64,000 bases of DNA from Litoditis marina (GCA_964036275.1 OZ038433.1:23906985-23970984), one strand, 5' to 3'; counted from the first letter of the stretch, positions 10,891 to 33,700 are shown. Notes: generated from the sequence alone by a model not told the origin. Numbers and translations are program-made.

Positions 10891-10913
10891 TGCGCAGCGC
10901 GGAGCGCTGCGCA
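10891..10913. repeat. Perfect GC-rich hairpin
   Basis: Ten-base arms TGCGCAGCGC and GCGCTGCGCA surround a GGA loop. A 9/10 version is at 2811-2833 and the surrounding sequence is loosely similar, so both belong to one dispersed repeat. Confidence 0.6.
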
Positions 10914-11284
10914 GGTTAATGTTTGTTCTCAAAGGGTAAACGGCTCGCGAAAATGACTTCCGTAACGGGGCGGCGGCGTCGGCGGCTACAAAAAATGTGC
11001 GCCCTCTGTTCTGGGCACAGCTTCGTTCTCAATGAAAATCTCTCAGCACGGTTTACACTGTTGTGAAGCGCAGAAAAAGTTGGGGTATACGTATTTTTCA
11101 GTCATAGTTGCAAATTTCATTTTAAGGTTAATAGGGCCTCAAATGGTCTCAGGAGGAAAATTTCTAAATCGACTGGTTTTGAGAAAATGAATATGAAAAA
11201 AAGAGAATCACGTGAAATTGATTCCTGAACTTCTCAGCTCAGAACTCGGTTGCGCGTACAGCCTAGTTTTCACAGCATTCACAT

Positions 11285-11362
11285 GTCTGAGTGGCACAGT
11301 GAATACTATTTCTGTTCTAGTGAAAACGGATTGAGGTTCGACTCCCGCCTCGAGCGGAAACA
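11285..11362 (+). mobile_element. tRNA-like SINE head
   Basis: GAGTGGCACAGTG (A-box-like) is followed about 50 nt later by GAGGTTCGACTCCCG (B box). No matching acceptor stem is evident, so it reads as a tRNA-derived repeat rather than a functional tRNA. Confidence 0.4.
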
Positions 11363-11524
11363 TTTGCAATAATCTGCTAGTATAATTTCGGGTTATCCAA
11401 ATGCTCATAGCTGTGTCAAACGTGATCAAAAATGACGTGCATCAATTTCACATGGTTATATATTATTTTGATAAGAGTTTCTCCGTAATTATAGAAAAAC
11501 AGGTCAATTCATATAAAAAACGAG

Positions 11525-11822
11525 TGTCAAGAAAGTAAAGATTAGTTTCAGGATCACATAAACAAAAAATCTAAACAGGTCCAATAAACGGATATTAAGA
11601 GAGAAAGGCTAATCTCGCTTGGTTGAAAACTACACAAAATATCACAAATATTACTCAGTACCGATGATGAAACATCTGAATACAATACACGAAAATCTAG
11701 CTAGATTTTTGCCATATTTCAAACGAGCGAGCATGGTCTTTCTCTCTTAATATCCGTTTATTGGACCTGTTTTATATTTTTTGTTTATGTGATCTCTAAA
11801 ACTAATCGTTACTTTCTTGACA
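11525..11822. mobile_element. 298-bp MITE with about 90-bp terminal inverted repeats
   Basis: The left end TGTCAAGAAAGTAA and right end TTACTTTCTTGACA are reverse complements. The pairing continues for about 90 bp through AGGTCCAATAAACGGATATT. It is non-coding and I could not fix a target duplication. It lies between lin-52 and MCM2. Confidence 0.85.
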
Positions 11823-12216
11823 GTTGTTTTAATACTAATCCATCTATAGCCCGTTCAACCAAACCAATATCATGCATACGCTATCACAGTAAGAAATGGC
11901 ACAATCACATCTCATTTTCTTCCTATATAAACAGACTTTTGAGAAAAAATCTCGATAGTTTGTAGTGATAGTGGTGAAACTCACTTTACAGCGACGTTCG
12001 AAGTGGTTATCCAACAGAGAGGAAAACATTTCGGTGGAATATGGACGTCACATCAAAGAACAAAGATCATTGCAGTTTTTCTCACTGTCTAAATTGCTTT
12101 AAAAAAATGCATTTTATATAACTATGTAAGCATTTGTAATTCGTTTGAGTTTTTATCCAACGTGTTCGCAATTTACGCGAGGGTCTTAAAGGTCCTCACA
12201 CGAAACTACAGTAAGT

Positions 12217-12233
12217 GCGCGAAATTTGCGCGC
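12217..12233. promoter_or_regulatory. E2F-like double site upstream of MCM2
   Basis: GCGCGAAA (12217-12224) immediately abuts TTTGCGCGC (12225-12233), two opposed E2F/DP half sites. They lie about 140 bp before the MCM2 start. MCM genes are standard E2F and DREAM targets, so a regulatory role is a reasonable inference. The local GC richness stands out from the AT-rich surroundings. Confidence 0.55.
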
Positions 12234-12373
12234 GCTTTTATCCGATTTGAACAAACAAATTTCAGTTATCTCACTCGAGTATTCTCTCTATGTTTTTTTG
12301 TTACTATTTTTAACTATATAGTTTATCTTTGTTTCGTGTATTTTTGTTCATCAAATTAACTTTATGGTTGCAG

Positions 12374-21957
<9,584 letters not shown>

Positions 21958-22511
21958 GTACGTTTATAACGTTAACGTCTACTCACGTGTTTACCTCGTA
22001 TAACTTTTGAAATGTTCATTGGCCTCTTGGCTCGCCCCCTGTGTAACTGACCCTCCGTTCGGTTTGGATCTCTGCCTCAGTTTTTGTGAATTGTATCTCA
22101 ATATTCTACATTCACAAATACTCTGTACCTTATACTGTAAGCCTGCTGAATGGCTGCTGCTGCTGCTTTACCATGCGATTTTTACATTTCGGTGATTTAC
22201 TTGTTCTCATGCTGATTGTATGTTTGAAGTTTGTATTTTAAGTTTGTCTTATCGGAAATGCAAATGAACATAATCACTTTTTCCTTGTTTTAAATTTGTG
22301 AATCTGAAAATTTATGGCGAAGAATATTTTCATTGCAGTTCATTAATACGTTCAAGCTTGAGCGTAACATGTTGTTTAGAAATACGTTTCGATTAGCATA
22401 ATACGATTTTAATACAAATTATGCAATCAGCATACTAGGGTTGATCAGCGAGTTTTGTGAAAATGATACATTTGTGCGTGTTGTCAGAAGATAGAACATA
22501 CTTGCACTGTA

Positions 22512-22619
22512 GGGAGTAACCAAATCTTAATTGTAGTTTGATAGCCATGCACACCGGTTTACGAATTTTGATCAAAAAAAAGTATCGGTGATCAAACTAC
22601 AAACAGTCGGATAGAGCAA
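22512..22619. mobile_element. GTTTGTAGTTTGATC-family element
   Basis: Left TTGTAGTTTGAT, right GATCAAACTACAAAC followed by GGATAGAGCAA. A further right end (GATCAAACTACAAC) lies at about 22873-22886. Confidence 0.65.
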
Positions 22620-23021
22620 AGCATATCATATTTAATAAGAGAAAAGATCAGCAATATTATGCAAACTAGAGGAAACAAGAAAGAGAGAGAAACAGAAAGT
22701 GTTTCTGGTCTAAGCTCGCTTTGGAAACAGTGAATATAGATACCACTACAAAAACTATACCACACCGAGTTTGTTGATAGCATTCGGTATTTTCGAAGGA
22801 GGCGTATTTGATGTACTATCCCGATGTGTGATATCACCGTTTTCAGTTCAAACTTGTGAATTAGTTCTATCGTGATCAAACTACAACAAAGATTTGTTCA
22901 CTCCCTCTACCCGCGGCAGTTTTTCTATGTAATGCGTGCAGCAAAACGGAACAATAATAGACTGTGTACTTGTTTCCTCGAGAATACATATTTTGTATTC
23001 GGTAGGATACGGGACATGTGT

Positions 23022-23600
23022 CTTATTCTTCTGGCTAGATAACCGGATCTAGCAATTTGTAATCTGCATATTACACGTACTCACTACCGCGGTGGTGTAT
23101 GGTGTTCAACATGGTAGTACATTCTAGATAACATTTAACAGATAACCGTTAAAATATACAAAAGTATTACTTAGCACTAACTCTCACTATGTTACAGACA
23201 ACGAATCGCTAAACTACCACTTCTATGTTTCCTCAAGTAGACTCCGAATGTATAGAAACATTTTCGATATCCTATCAAAGTTATGAAACAAAATATTTGC
23301 TTGTTCTGCCAATACGACAGAACATGAGTCTTATTCTTCTGGCTAAAGAGCGGTCATGATCAGGCATTTTCTTAATCCGCGTATATCACACGTACCCACT
23401 GGTGCTGGTGTATGGTCCCGTTAAATACGGAAATACATTCTACGACATATCAAGAAGGAGTGGCAGGAAGATTTCATCTTTGGAACCGAAGTCGTAGAAA
23501 ACGCGTAGACCAAATAACTGACAACACTTACAAAATGTTAAATAGAACCAATTCTAACTATGTGACCCCCAATACTACGAATGTATAGGTAAACGTTCGC
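23022..23600. repeat. Diverged tandem repeat of about 308 bp
   Basis: CTTATTCTTCTGGCTA recurs at 23022 and 23330. It is followed in both units by an ACACGTAC and TGGTGTATGG segment. The CCTATCAAA-TTAT-AA-CAAA-TATTTGCT block recurs at about 23272 and 23607. About two copies are present and no coding sequence is seen. Confidence 0.6.
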
Positions 23601-24142
23601 AAACCTATCAAAATTATAAAGCAAAGTATTTGCTCGTACTACCAAACAAAGGTCGCACATGCGCGTGCTCTGACCAAGAGAAGAGGTGCTTACAACGACA
23701 ATGTTTTTGATGTACAGAGTTTTTTTTGGGATTCACTGCATGCTTGCGTATTGTTTCACAGGACTGCGTTAGTTGTTGTGTTCGAGCTTGTGTAGTTGAT
23801 TTTTTTCTACAACCTTATTGATATTCTTTGTTGAGGGCATGTAAAAAATCTCACGCAATATTTTATTAAATCCTTATTCGATACAATAGTTGTTCTGGAG
23901 GAGGTATAGCAAACTCATTGAAGTGTTACAGTCGTATTTACAAATTAAACTGATGAAACTGAAAGCCGATGAGCTTCCAATAAAGTTCGTACTTTCCAAC
24001 TACAAACTAGCCGTAAAAAATTACCAGACTTAAAGAAGGAACTAAACATGATGAAATACAAGAATCTAACTACTTGTGTCTTCTCTTCGGTAAAAAGCAA
24101 AAATAAATGTTGGTCCTATTTATAATATCTTCGAGAAGCTAA

Positions 24143-26185
24143 TTAAAAATGACCGATTCTCGAAGAAGCCCGAGTAGTGGGCTGAGTGTGAGCTGGGGCG
24201 ACTCTCATTCCGCCGGTGATGCTACTAGCCCGCTCTCCATGAGGTCCTCTACGGATCATCTTAGATATAGCCTGGCGGTAGTCCTTGACGAAGTACACGA
24301 CGAGAAGTGGTTCAACCACCGTCGCGATAGCCATGACGGAGCCAAGGTGCATTGGCAGGGAACCGGTGGAGACGTTCATCATTCCCAGCGAGAAACAGAG
24401 AATGACCGGAGACAGAGTGAACACAAATGGGAACGAAGCCTGGAAATTATAATTTACTAATGAGGTTATCGTAATTTTCAGATCCGTAAAGGAATTTAGG
24501 AATACCTTACGCCTTTCCTTGTAATTTGGGTGCATATGCTGTACATTTCGATTATTAAAGGTACGCTCTTTTTTCTATACGCCTAAAGAGGTTTGAATAA
24601 ATGGAACGTGTCTTTTCAGTCAGATGCCCCATTAGAATTAGCGAAAGCAATAGAATCGACTGTCTAAAAAAACTGACTCATAGTTCCTCGAACAAATTTT
24701 TCACCAGTTCCAAGATGAATGTTCAGTTTCAACAACTTATTACAAGTCCCAACTAACCCAAGATTGCTTCGTTACTATAGTATAATAGGCATTACACGAC
24801 ACAGAAGAGGCCCTCACGTAAACTCAAAGATGGTGTGACAGAAACTCAATCTCGTTCCTAGCGCTGCACGGTCATTTCCGTCGCTCCAATGCAATTTCAC
24901 TACAAAAACTGATTCATTGTTGTTTTGTGGATCATTTATTGAAACTTCGTTCCTGGGGCACATTCGCGTTGGAGCGAATGAATTAACCGTGGAGCGCAAG
25001 GCATGAGATTCGGTTCCTGTCAGACCACCTTCAATATAATTGTTCGTCGGTACATTTCCCGTGAGCATTTAATTGAGCGCGCTCGTATTTTTAAGTCAAA
25101 TTTAACCCACCTGGAGCAGCAGAAGAGTGAAGAGCTTCTTATGGTACTGCATGGCAGTACTTTTTCCTTGTTGTTTGTTTATGTGTGTTCGGAAGAAGTG
25201 AATTATGCGAATAGTACAGTATGTCATGGTGACTATTGCTACAACTGATAGTCCTCCCACAACCAACATGCAGGTCAGAACCCCGTCAGTTACCACGCCG
25301 GTCTCGCGATCCTGAAAAATCGATTTAAAAGTTTTTTTTGGATGTTATAGCTACACTAATTTGCTCAGCAAAAGATGAACTCAACAATCGTTTTGACTCT
25401 GATTCAAGACGATTTTTAGGTTTCAGAGGGTTTGGTCATCATCACTTGAACCCCTATTAGAAAATAAAAAAAAAAGCATGACGAAAAGACTTCGGGATCT
25501 TCTTTCGATGACGAGTAAATCAGGGTCCTAACTATTTTTGAGTTCAATTCTCACTGAGCGCTTTTATGTCCATAATTCAATGATGCAAAAGTGGTGGGAG
25601 CAAGAACATACACACGGCCCATGACTCACATAAACGAATCCTCCGTGATAGCCGACCTCGCTCAGTTGGTATCCGGTCTGAGCGTGGAAACTGTGCGCCA
25701 GTGCGAGTGTAGTCTTCTCGCACGGCATAAACCCAAAGACTATCGCGTTTCCGGCTACAGTACACAGAACGATGGAGACACTGGCTATTCCGAATAACCG
25801 CCGTGGGGACCGGAACCACGCAGCATCGGGAGAACTGGAAAGAATCGTTTGTCGTTTGAGCTTACGCTCACGGGCTGAAGTACTGAAAAACCACCAATAA
25901 TGATAGTCACATACATAATCACGTGCCAAACATTCAACCATTTTATCAATTTCTTATCCCGCGCACCTTTCAAGTTTCGGGAAAGTTTCAGAGAAACACG
26001 TTAAGCGTTTTTCCTCTCATGTTAAAAACATCAACGTCTCGAGAAGCCTACAAATCTACCTCTCCAAGTTGGAGGATTACCTATAAGATTTTTCTCATCA
26101 CTCCATTAGTAATTTTTGTAGGCGAGGGGAGATAGAAGGCGGAGAGGAAGAGAAAGTGAGAGACCAAATTGAAACAAAGAGAGAA

Positions 26186-26243
<58 letters not shown>

Positions 26244-27198
26244 ATTTAGTATCTATCTGAATGCCAAACTATACCTACCCGGTCATGACAGAGAGTCGAT
26301 AGACGAAGGAGATTGACAGACAGATGACAATGAACACGAATCCAATGGAGAAGGTGGCAATGCAGATGTGTCCCATTGTGACAGGGAGATGCGGGTTGGT
26401 CGCGAAGAAGATATAGGCCCCATCCTCCACGTAGAAGGCCTGCAAACACAAACAACTGGAAAACCTTCTATGAATTCTCTTTCTCTACAAAGAATTAGAT
26501 CCAAGTCGGAACTTTCATCAAGACCTGAAAGACTACGGGGCAAACACATGTTCAAACAAAAAATACTTGAGAGCACACAGCGAGAATTCTGACATGAACA
26601 ACTATCAGTGGTGACTTTCACGATAACAAACTATATACACAAACAATGACTTTTTCCGTTTCCCAATCTTTTTCATCTGATTTCGATTGTTCAGCGCGTG
26701 GAATGACCTGTTCTGTCTGTAGTGAGTATGTAAGTTCATCGCACGATTATTCCACACCCCTTCGAATTCGTATTGTCATAGATTTTCAATTTGTAGTTCT
26801 CTGTCAAAATTCTATGCAAATGTACTATCTATTATTCTCATCATCATGGTATTCAAGATGAGGCAAATCTGATTACTTGGTGAATTCTATTACCTAGTTG
26901 GGTTTTTTGATAACCTAACCGATTTTGGCGAACCATTTTTTCAGTTTACCTGTTCCCTGGTCCAAGCGGTTGCTAACCTAAACCGAAAAACTGGCTACCC
27001 TTCAACCTCACTCACTGGTATTAGAAGAGCGTGATTGGCTGCGTAGTAGGCGGCGACAGAGGTGTTGAGGAACAGCAGAACCTTGTAGGAACCAATGTTC
27101 TTCCCGGACTTGAGGGCAATTATCGGTAGAAGGGCGATGTTCAGCATAAAGGACGCCGATGCCGAAATCACTGACAACAGACCGAAACAATCGAGCAT
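24143..27198 (-). CDS. Nematode 7TM chemoreceptor, str family
   Basis: Minus-strand exons 27016-27198, 26279-26439, 25630-25882, 25111-25311 and 24143-24439 join in phase to 364 residues. The receptor is a predicted seven-pass membrane protein of chemosensory cilia. Family signatures run in order. TM1 is followed by SGKNIGSYKVLLFLNT, the KxxGSYK signature loop of Str proteins. TM3 ends SISFVYRLSVM. TM4 and the following loop contain GFMPCEKTT and YQLSEVGYHGGFV. The third intracellular loop precedes KLFTLLLLQASFPFVFTLSP. The C-terminus has EPLLVVYFVKDYR, equivalent to the family PxxxxxFVxxYR motif, and a short Ser/Thr tail. An acceptor TTTACAG lies 3 nt before the ATG. Ligand unknown. Confidence 0.88.
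26189..26240. repeat. (GA)26 microsatellite in str intron 2
   Basis: Fifty-two bases of uninterrupted GA lie about 39 nt beyond the exon 2 donor. On the gene strand it reads as a TC tract. It is likely polymorphic. Confidence 0.97.
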
Positions 27199-27385
27199 GT
27201 TCTGTAAAGGGCTTCTATAATAATAATCTTTTACGGCAACTATTTCAGCCGCGTATTACTTTATTGAGAGAACTACATAATCACACACAAATCATATATC
27301 AACCGTAGAAGGACTGTCCGTAGAGGGGGTGGAGATAGGCATGGGTGAGCTTCGTGACCAGCTCATGCGGTCCGCCAGACAGATA

Positions 27386-27461
27386 CCGCGGCGAGCGGGG
27401 ATCGAACCCAGGTCTGTGGAGCGACAGCCGAACGCTAACCACTTGACCACTCGGCCCCCGA
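27386..27461 (-). mobile_element. tRNA-derived SINE head
   Basis: On the minus strand GGCCGAGTGGTCAAGTGG (A box) is followed by GGGTTCGATCCCCG (B box) at tRNA spacing. The GGGGGCC start has no matching 3' acceptor strand, and the middle does not give a clean anticodon arm. I therefore call a SINE rather than a tRNA gene. Confidence 0.55.
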
Positions 27462-27469
27462 GTATTCTA

Positions 27470-27547
27470 TGTTGTAGCTTTATCTCAATGTATGCCATAG
27501 TTTATGAGCTACAAGATCAAGCTGCAAACACAAGGGCTTAATGCAAC
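27470..27547. mobile_element. GTTTGTAGTTTGATC-family element
   Basis: GTTGTAGCTTTATC at the left and GATCAAGCTGCAAACAC with GCTTAATGCAAC at the right form a diverged hairpin copy. An isolated right end (GATCAAACTACAAC) lies at about 27763-27776. Confidence 0.5.
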
Positions 27548-29594
27548 ATACGTGGAATAGGGTATAGTCTTGCTTTGGAGCGATTCTAGACAGAAATGAA
27601 TGGAGTACTTCAATTGAGAGTAGGAACGGAAAGTAGAGCCTCAATATAGGTTTCCTTGAACGGAAGACAGGCGACAACAAAACATGCTGACCTAATGTGC
27701 TTTGCTTTTGTTGGATCTCTCCTTTTTTCGATTATAACTCACAAAATGTGATGTGTGTGCAGATCAAACTACAACCCAGCTTGGTCACGTCCTGCCTCAA
27801 TTGTATGTTCTGGCATATGCAATTTTAGATCTGTGCTAAACAGTGACTCATGAGTTCACATCAATAAAAAACAGGCGTCTAGTAGGATAGTGTTGAGTCG
27901 AGTATGACATCACAACCTTGTCTGCTGTTTCTTTAGTCTAGTACGCGTGAATGGAGAATAACCGTGTATAATTGGCCATATTATGGAAATAGTTTTTGCC
28001 ATAATATAAAATTCATTTCGAGTTCACAAGCCGGCTTAATACTAAAGTTGTCGATGCGTATTCTCGCGTGTATGCAGAACTTTTGTGAGTTATCAAAATC
28101 CCCAAATTTATTTTAGAGATCAGGAAACTTTTGAACGAGCCAAAAAGCCATGGAAATATCCATCATCTCTCTTTTATACCCGCCCTTGCCACAAATCTTT
28201 GAACGTCATGATAGACAGTGAGCTCATTAACTCTTTGTCGTGAATGTCATTTTCTGCTAAGACAGCCCTGACGGAGCCATACATCAGAAAACTCATTATA
28301 TCGTATATTCTATACTTATATCAGAGAACGATGTCGAAATGAGCGCAAAACAGTCAAACTGTCGAATTTGATACGTGAAAAGGCAAAGACACATACAAGC
28401 GGATGACAAAATTTGTAGGCGCAACGTGCAGTTCATAACGTATCGATTAACCCGAAATGTTTCGTTCTCATTCACAAAACTCCGAGAATTTCACAATACA
28501 GAACCGAGGGTATCAAGAATAGAACCAACTTTATTTCTTCACAACCTTTGAGTCATGTACTATAAGCAACTACTTCACAAACAAACCGAACAAATATTTC
28601 TCAGTTTACCGAACTCTCCAACCAGGAATTAAAAAAAGAAAACAAAACACTCTTGAACATAATGTGGATCAGAGAATATTCCTTCGTCGTAGGGATCTCA
28701 CCGAACTCACGAGAAGTTCAGGTGATTATTCTTATAAGTAACCCATGAACATGTCAAACAAAATCATCAGTGAGCAAAGTTCAACATCGTAAAAAAGTTG
28801 GTTTGATTGCCAATAAATGAAAATATAGTCTGTTGTTTTCAATCCGATCCACTGAGTCACGGTTGAAGTTTCTCTGAAACCAACCTCATGTGATCATTCG
28901 GCTTACGAGAAACATTTCACCAACTCCAGATCAGTTTTCACCGTATATTGTGTCACAAAACTGTTTTCATAGATGTGACCAATGTGACGTACACGTGTTT
29001 ATTGACAACAACTGTTTTGGGTTCGCTCCCAGATAAACTCTTCGATGCCGAATTTCTGACACAAACTGCGTGAGAGCTCACGGAACTAGCGAGATAGTCC
29101 CGCTGCTCAGCTCTCTTCTCACCGCCGCACTAACCTCGGGCTCGAACGTACCGCGAGCTGATGTTCTAGCCTCGTGAATACGGTGCTGTTAACAAAGTAC
29201 GCATACATATTTATAATCTGTGACTATACAGAAAGTTAAATGTTATCTGGTTTTTTTCAATTTGGCGTAAGTATTTACGCTTGACTAAACTTTCATTCTT
29301 GGCAGATCCAGGAACGATTAGATTAGTTTTTGAGTCGATGTGAGTATCTACGTCAGATTGAATTGTTTCTCTTCGCATAGCTGCAAACTTCATACTCTCG
29401 CCTGGATACTGTGTTCAAGACAGAATTACGGAAGTGTCTACTGCGTACGATTTGACACATCACTTGCATTGTTTCCATTATGTAAATCTGTTGATATCAT
29501 TGCCATCGTTTACTGAGATCTTAGCAGGTAATGGACACTCATTGTATTCCATTATATTAATCTGTCCCAATGTGTTTTCCAGACAAACATAGCC
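27548..29594. other. Intergenic, no gene recognised
   Basis: AT-rich spacer between the str-like gene and the candidate micro-ORF. No recognisable exon, RNA gene or clear repeat, apart from the repeat end noted near 27766. Confidence 0.5.
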
Positions 29595-29816
29595 ATGTTC
29601 CTGGAGCTTTTTAATCCGGGATACGGTAGGTATCACTCATTGAAGACATGAGCCATTGTCTGACATTTACCTCACAACTGCACATATTTTCAAACATCAA
29701 GGATACAGGAAGCGACAATACGTGCAAGACGGGGGTTAGTAATCTATCGGTTGGGAGCTCTATTGTGGATTAGCGAAGCAATCTCATATACAGGATTTAT
29801 GAGCTTGCAAAACTAG
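29595..29816 (+). CDS. Candidate three-exon 28-residue micro-ORF
   Basis: Exons 29595-29625, 29702-29734 and 29794-29816 are separated by introns of 76 and 59 bp with donors GTAGGT and GTTAGT. All junctions are in phase, giving MFLELFNPGYGYRKRQYVQD followed by GGFMSLQN and a TAG stop. The ATG lies 13 nt after a TTTTCCAG acceptor, as in the trans-spliced genes. No family is recognised and there is no signal peptide. A basic RKR triplet is central. The chance of three short exons fitting by accident is not negligible, so this is a candidate only. Confidence 0.28.
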
Positions 29817-30798
29817 CGTAAAAACAAAGAAGATTAGCTTTTGAGACGGGCATTGAACGAAATATATTGAAAATGGACAACTCAGAGGGAAAATCAAAAT
29901 ATTAATTTGCCACGGTCCTGACTCTGGAACATTTTGATTGTCTTCTGAGAAACAACTTACAGTGAATTTTTGAAACTACAGTGCTATTGCGAACGGAATG
30001 TTCTGAATTATTCAAGGAGACAGGAAATTTGTAAAATGTCAACCATCGCGTCGTGATGTAGTAGTGTAGTGAAGTGATGGAAGTTTCAGTAATGAGAAGT
30101 CGAGCTATTATTGTTTTGTATCCATTACGTATCTGTTTTGTACGAGACATACAAAACAGACAACTTTCTCTCCGTTAGTGCGTAATCAAAAGTCATGAGA
30201 AAAAAACAAAATTAATTTCGAAATAAGTTATACATGACTCATGATCAAAATCGAGAAGAAAACCCATTCAGCGTCAATCCTGGTAACTCATAGGCCACGC
30301 TAGAATTTTTTTTTTGTGAAGCAACCAAAACTTTTCCCAATTTCGGTCTGGTATCATGCATTATGACACGGGCGTGATAAGCGCAGACAGTGGCATCATA
30401 TTACTAGGAATGATTTGTTCTTTTATCAGCGAATAGAATAGATAACTGAGATAAGCTCGCGTACCCATCTATCGGTGAGCTCCGAACTACTGCGCCTTTT
30501 TTAACGGGTTATTTGTGTCTGTTTTTCGCGCACAGTGCATTTTTGCTCAATAAATGTTGTTTTAATAGGAAAATGTCATCGTCTTCTTCCGACGCCGGAG
30601 TTTGCTGTAATTGGAATAAATTCCGTTTCATATTTCGAATACCCTCGAATGCTCACGTACAAGAGGAAAAAACTCTGATAAAAGGGAATGCAATATTCCA
30701 CTGTTTTATCTGTTCAAAAACGCAATTTCTCCTTTTTTTTGAAGCTTTGCTCAAATATCTTTTTTTTCAAACTGAAACTGGGGCAATCATTCATTCAG
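29817..30798. other. Intergenic region upstream of ENT
   Basis: No gene could be supported. An open frame from about 30571 starting MSSSSSDAGVCC follows a TTTTAATAG acceptor and might be a 5' exon of the transporter. However, no convincing donor joins it to exon 1. Confidence 0.4.
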
Positions 30799-33700
30799 AT
30801 GGACAAACCGACGGGATCAGTTTCAGAAAACCGCGATCGTCCAACGTTCGAGAAGCAACCTCCACACGATAAAGTGAGTTGTTATTTACATCCGATTCCG
30901 TAAAAACTCAGAATGTGAAACAAAAATATAGTAGGCATTACGCTTCAAGCATAGTTTCATTCCGGTGCGTTTTGGAGAAGGTGCCATGGGTCCACATATT
31001 AATCTACGGATCAAATAGGTACACACCCTCACTGTGTTCAACTATTTTGTGGTTTTGATACCTTAACTAACCTCCTCTATAAGTTAAAGAACGTGAGAGA
31101 AACAGTCAGGTGAAAGAAAAATGAGCAAGTATAGATATATGAGCCTTGTCGCCACTTTAGGTACCCGCCTCTGATATTATCCTGATATATTCATAATATG
31201 TTACTGTAATGATAACAACCCCTTCTCGCATCGATGATATGAGATCTAACTCATCGAAATTTACTCTGAATTTTTTCTCACTTCTTCTGTTTCAATATAA
31301 AACATTTCAACTGTTGCTTTCAGTTCTATATCGTCTATTCTATTTTCATTTTAAATGGAGGTGCCATCTACCTGGGCTGGATACTACTCAACTTGTTATC
31401 TCCCACGGTCTGTGTTTGTTTCCGATTACATAACAAACTTATTATCAATTTACAATTTTGTTTACACACTATTTTCCTCTAATGTTCTAACAAAGAAACC
31501 TAATGTGGTGATTACCATACTAGAATATAAGATAATAGATTTATTCGTGATTCAACACGTTACATTCCACATTGTTGGGTGTGGCACATTGATGGATGTA
31601 CTAGTGTTTCTGTTCATTACTTTTTTCAAACTCAAAGAAGGACGATTATGTGCTCTAATCACAACGCTTCAGTCCTTCAAACTGCAATACATTTTCCAAA
31701 CTGCAGTTTGAAAGACCGTTGACACGGGATTGGTCCACATAATCGTCCTACTTTCAAACTATTTTGCTCACGTGAACAGTGATTCAAGCAAAATACTACG
31801 ATTGAAGCTGAACTTTTGTTGAAAGTGTATTATGAATGGAGCATTCATTGATTCACACCTCATTTTACAGTATTATTTCACGTACTGGTTCTCTGAAGGA
31901 CATATACCTACGCATTTTGGTGTCGATTTTATGAACTCCCTCGGCTTCGATGCTTGTACTCCACTCTTTGTCACGACTCTCATCTGTGTCTTACCGTTGC
32001 TCAGGTAAGCGACAGGCCGACAGCTGGTGATGGAACTCAGTCGTCTCTTCCCACACTAGGACAGCAAATGGCTTAGTTGATAGGCACCTGACTAGCACTC
32101 TGACCTAGGACAATACGCTGATATGAGAAACAGTTTGATGGATCCTGACGACTAGGATCCATCATGGATCCTGACGACTAGCCAAACTCGAATTTCCAAA
32201 AAAAAAAACTCGAAATAACTCGAAATTTCGAGTTTCGAGTTCGACTCGAAACTCGAAAAACTCGGTTTTTTTCCAAACTCGAAAAATTCGGAATTTTTGC
32301 AACTCGAAAAGTCCGAGTTTTCGAGTTTCGAGTTTGGTCTCGTCCCAAGTCAGAAATAATGTACGAATGAGCGTTTCAGAGCACTTTTTCGCTAGTTCGA
32401 ACATAAAATGCTTCTTTTTTTCACGATTCTCGCATGATCACGAGAAAAACTCCGAATTTCTCGAAAAGTTCTTATTTGTTGAGCTCCATAAAATCCAAAC
32501 TCGAAGCTATCCGAACAGGACCAAACTCGAAGCTCGAAAATCGCTGAAAACTCGAAACTCGAAAACTCGAAATTTCAAACTCGATTAACAACCCTAATCC
32601 TGACTTCTGACTTTTGTGATTCTTCGGCCCAATCTGGTTAACAGTGGTTTCAAAAACCTATGCAGTCACACAAATTCTCAAACTTATCATCACAATCCTG
32701 ATTTCAGTGTAGATAATATTTAGTTGAGAACTTTCACTAGCGCGGTTTCATTCAAGCAGTATCCACTATTAGTTCATGGTTTCATTCAAGCAGTATCCGC
32801 TTTTTTCAGATGCCACCTACTGCGAGCGGCTAGTTCGCTTGTGGTGAACCTCATAACGATTTCCATATTGCTGGTTGTGGCTTGTACAAGTACCCCCACG
32901 TTCAAAGGTGAGTATTATTCTTGGAGTGTACACTGTATACAGTGAAAAGAGTTTTTATCTACGCTGTACAGACATCGTCCTTTAGTGTTGAATTGGTCCC
33001 ATCTTCCCGCCACAAAAACCTGCTATTACCAGTATATTGCAGGTATGCAGTGGTTCTACAACCTGACGTTTGTGGTCATGCTATTCATGATGGGCGAAAA
33101 TGGAATCTATCAGGTAAAACGTCAATTAAAGTTTTACATTTCGAAAACTTTAGTTACCAAATGCTAAATCTGGATGAGCTGCACGCACTATAAATAGACA
33201 AATAACAGAAATTTTCAGAGTTCACTTTACGGCATGGCGGCCGTATTCCCGAAACAGTATTCGAATGCGCTAGTCATTGGTACGAATGCGGGAGGAGTAC
33301 TAGCCAGCCTGCTATATGTCTTCAGCACGGCAGGTGAACCTCATTTTACAAGCAATTGATGATACTTGACTGAAAAGATATGTATTCATTGCTTGCTTTC
33401 CTAGTTGACCGTTTAAACACAAGCCTTGTGCATTTTTTTGATTGATTGATTGATTTATTTACATGCAAGCATGTGAGATACATGGAGAAAACGAAAAATG
33501 AATAGAAACCAAATGAATTTTTTCACAAAACAGCGCCCTTTCAACGCCAACAACTCCTTCAGTTCACACGCCACCCATTGAAGTGGGAAGAAATCAGAGC
33601 TTTTTGTTGTTCTCAGAACGATTGACGCAAATTTTTTTCTCGACTAGCGAACTACAAAACCAAGAGAGCATACAGGTCAATACGGTCGCAGACGTCTGGT

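Noticed and set aside
25785..25973. Exon reading KKLIKWLNVWHVIMYV as str TM4
   Set aside because: It looks hydrophobic but does not splice in phase. The frame joined at 25882 gives the proper FGIASVSIVLC TM4 and family loop, so this is intron read-through.
27386..27461. A functional tRNA gene on the minus strand
   Set aside because: A and B boxes are present, but the 5' GGGGGCC has no complementary 3' acceptor strand and the anticodon arm does not fold cleanly.
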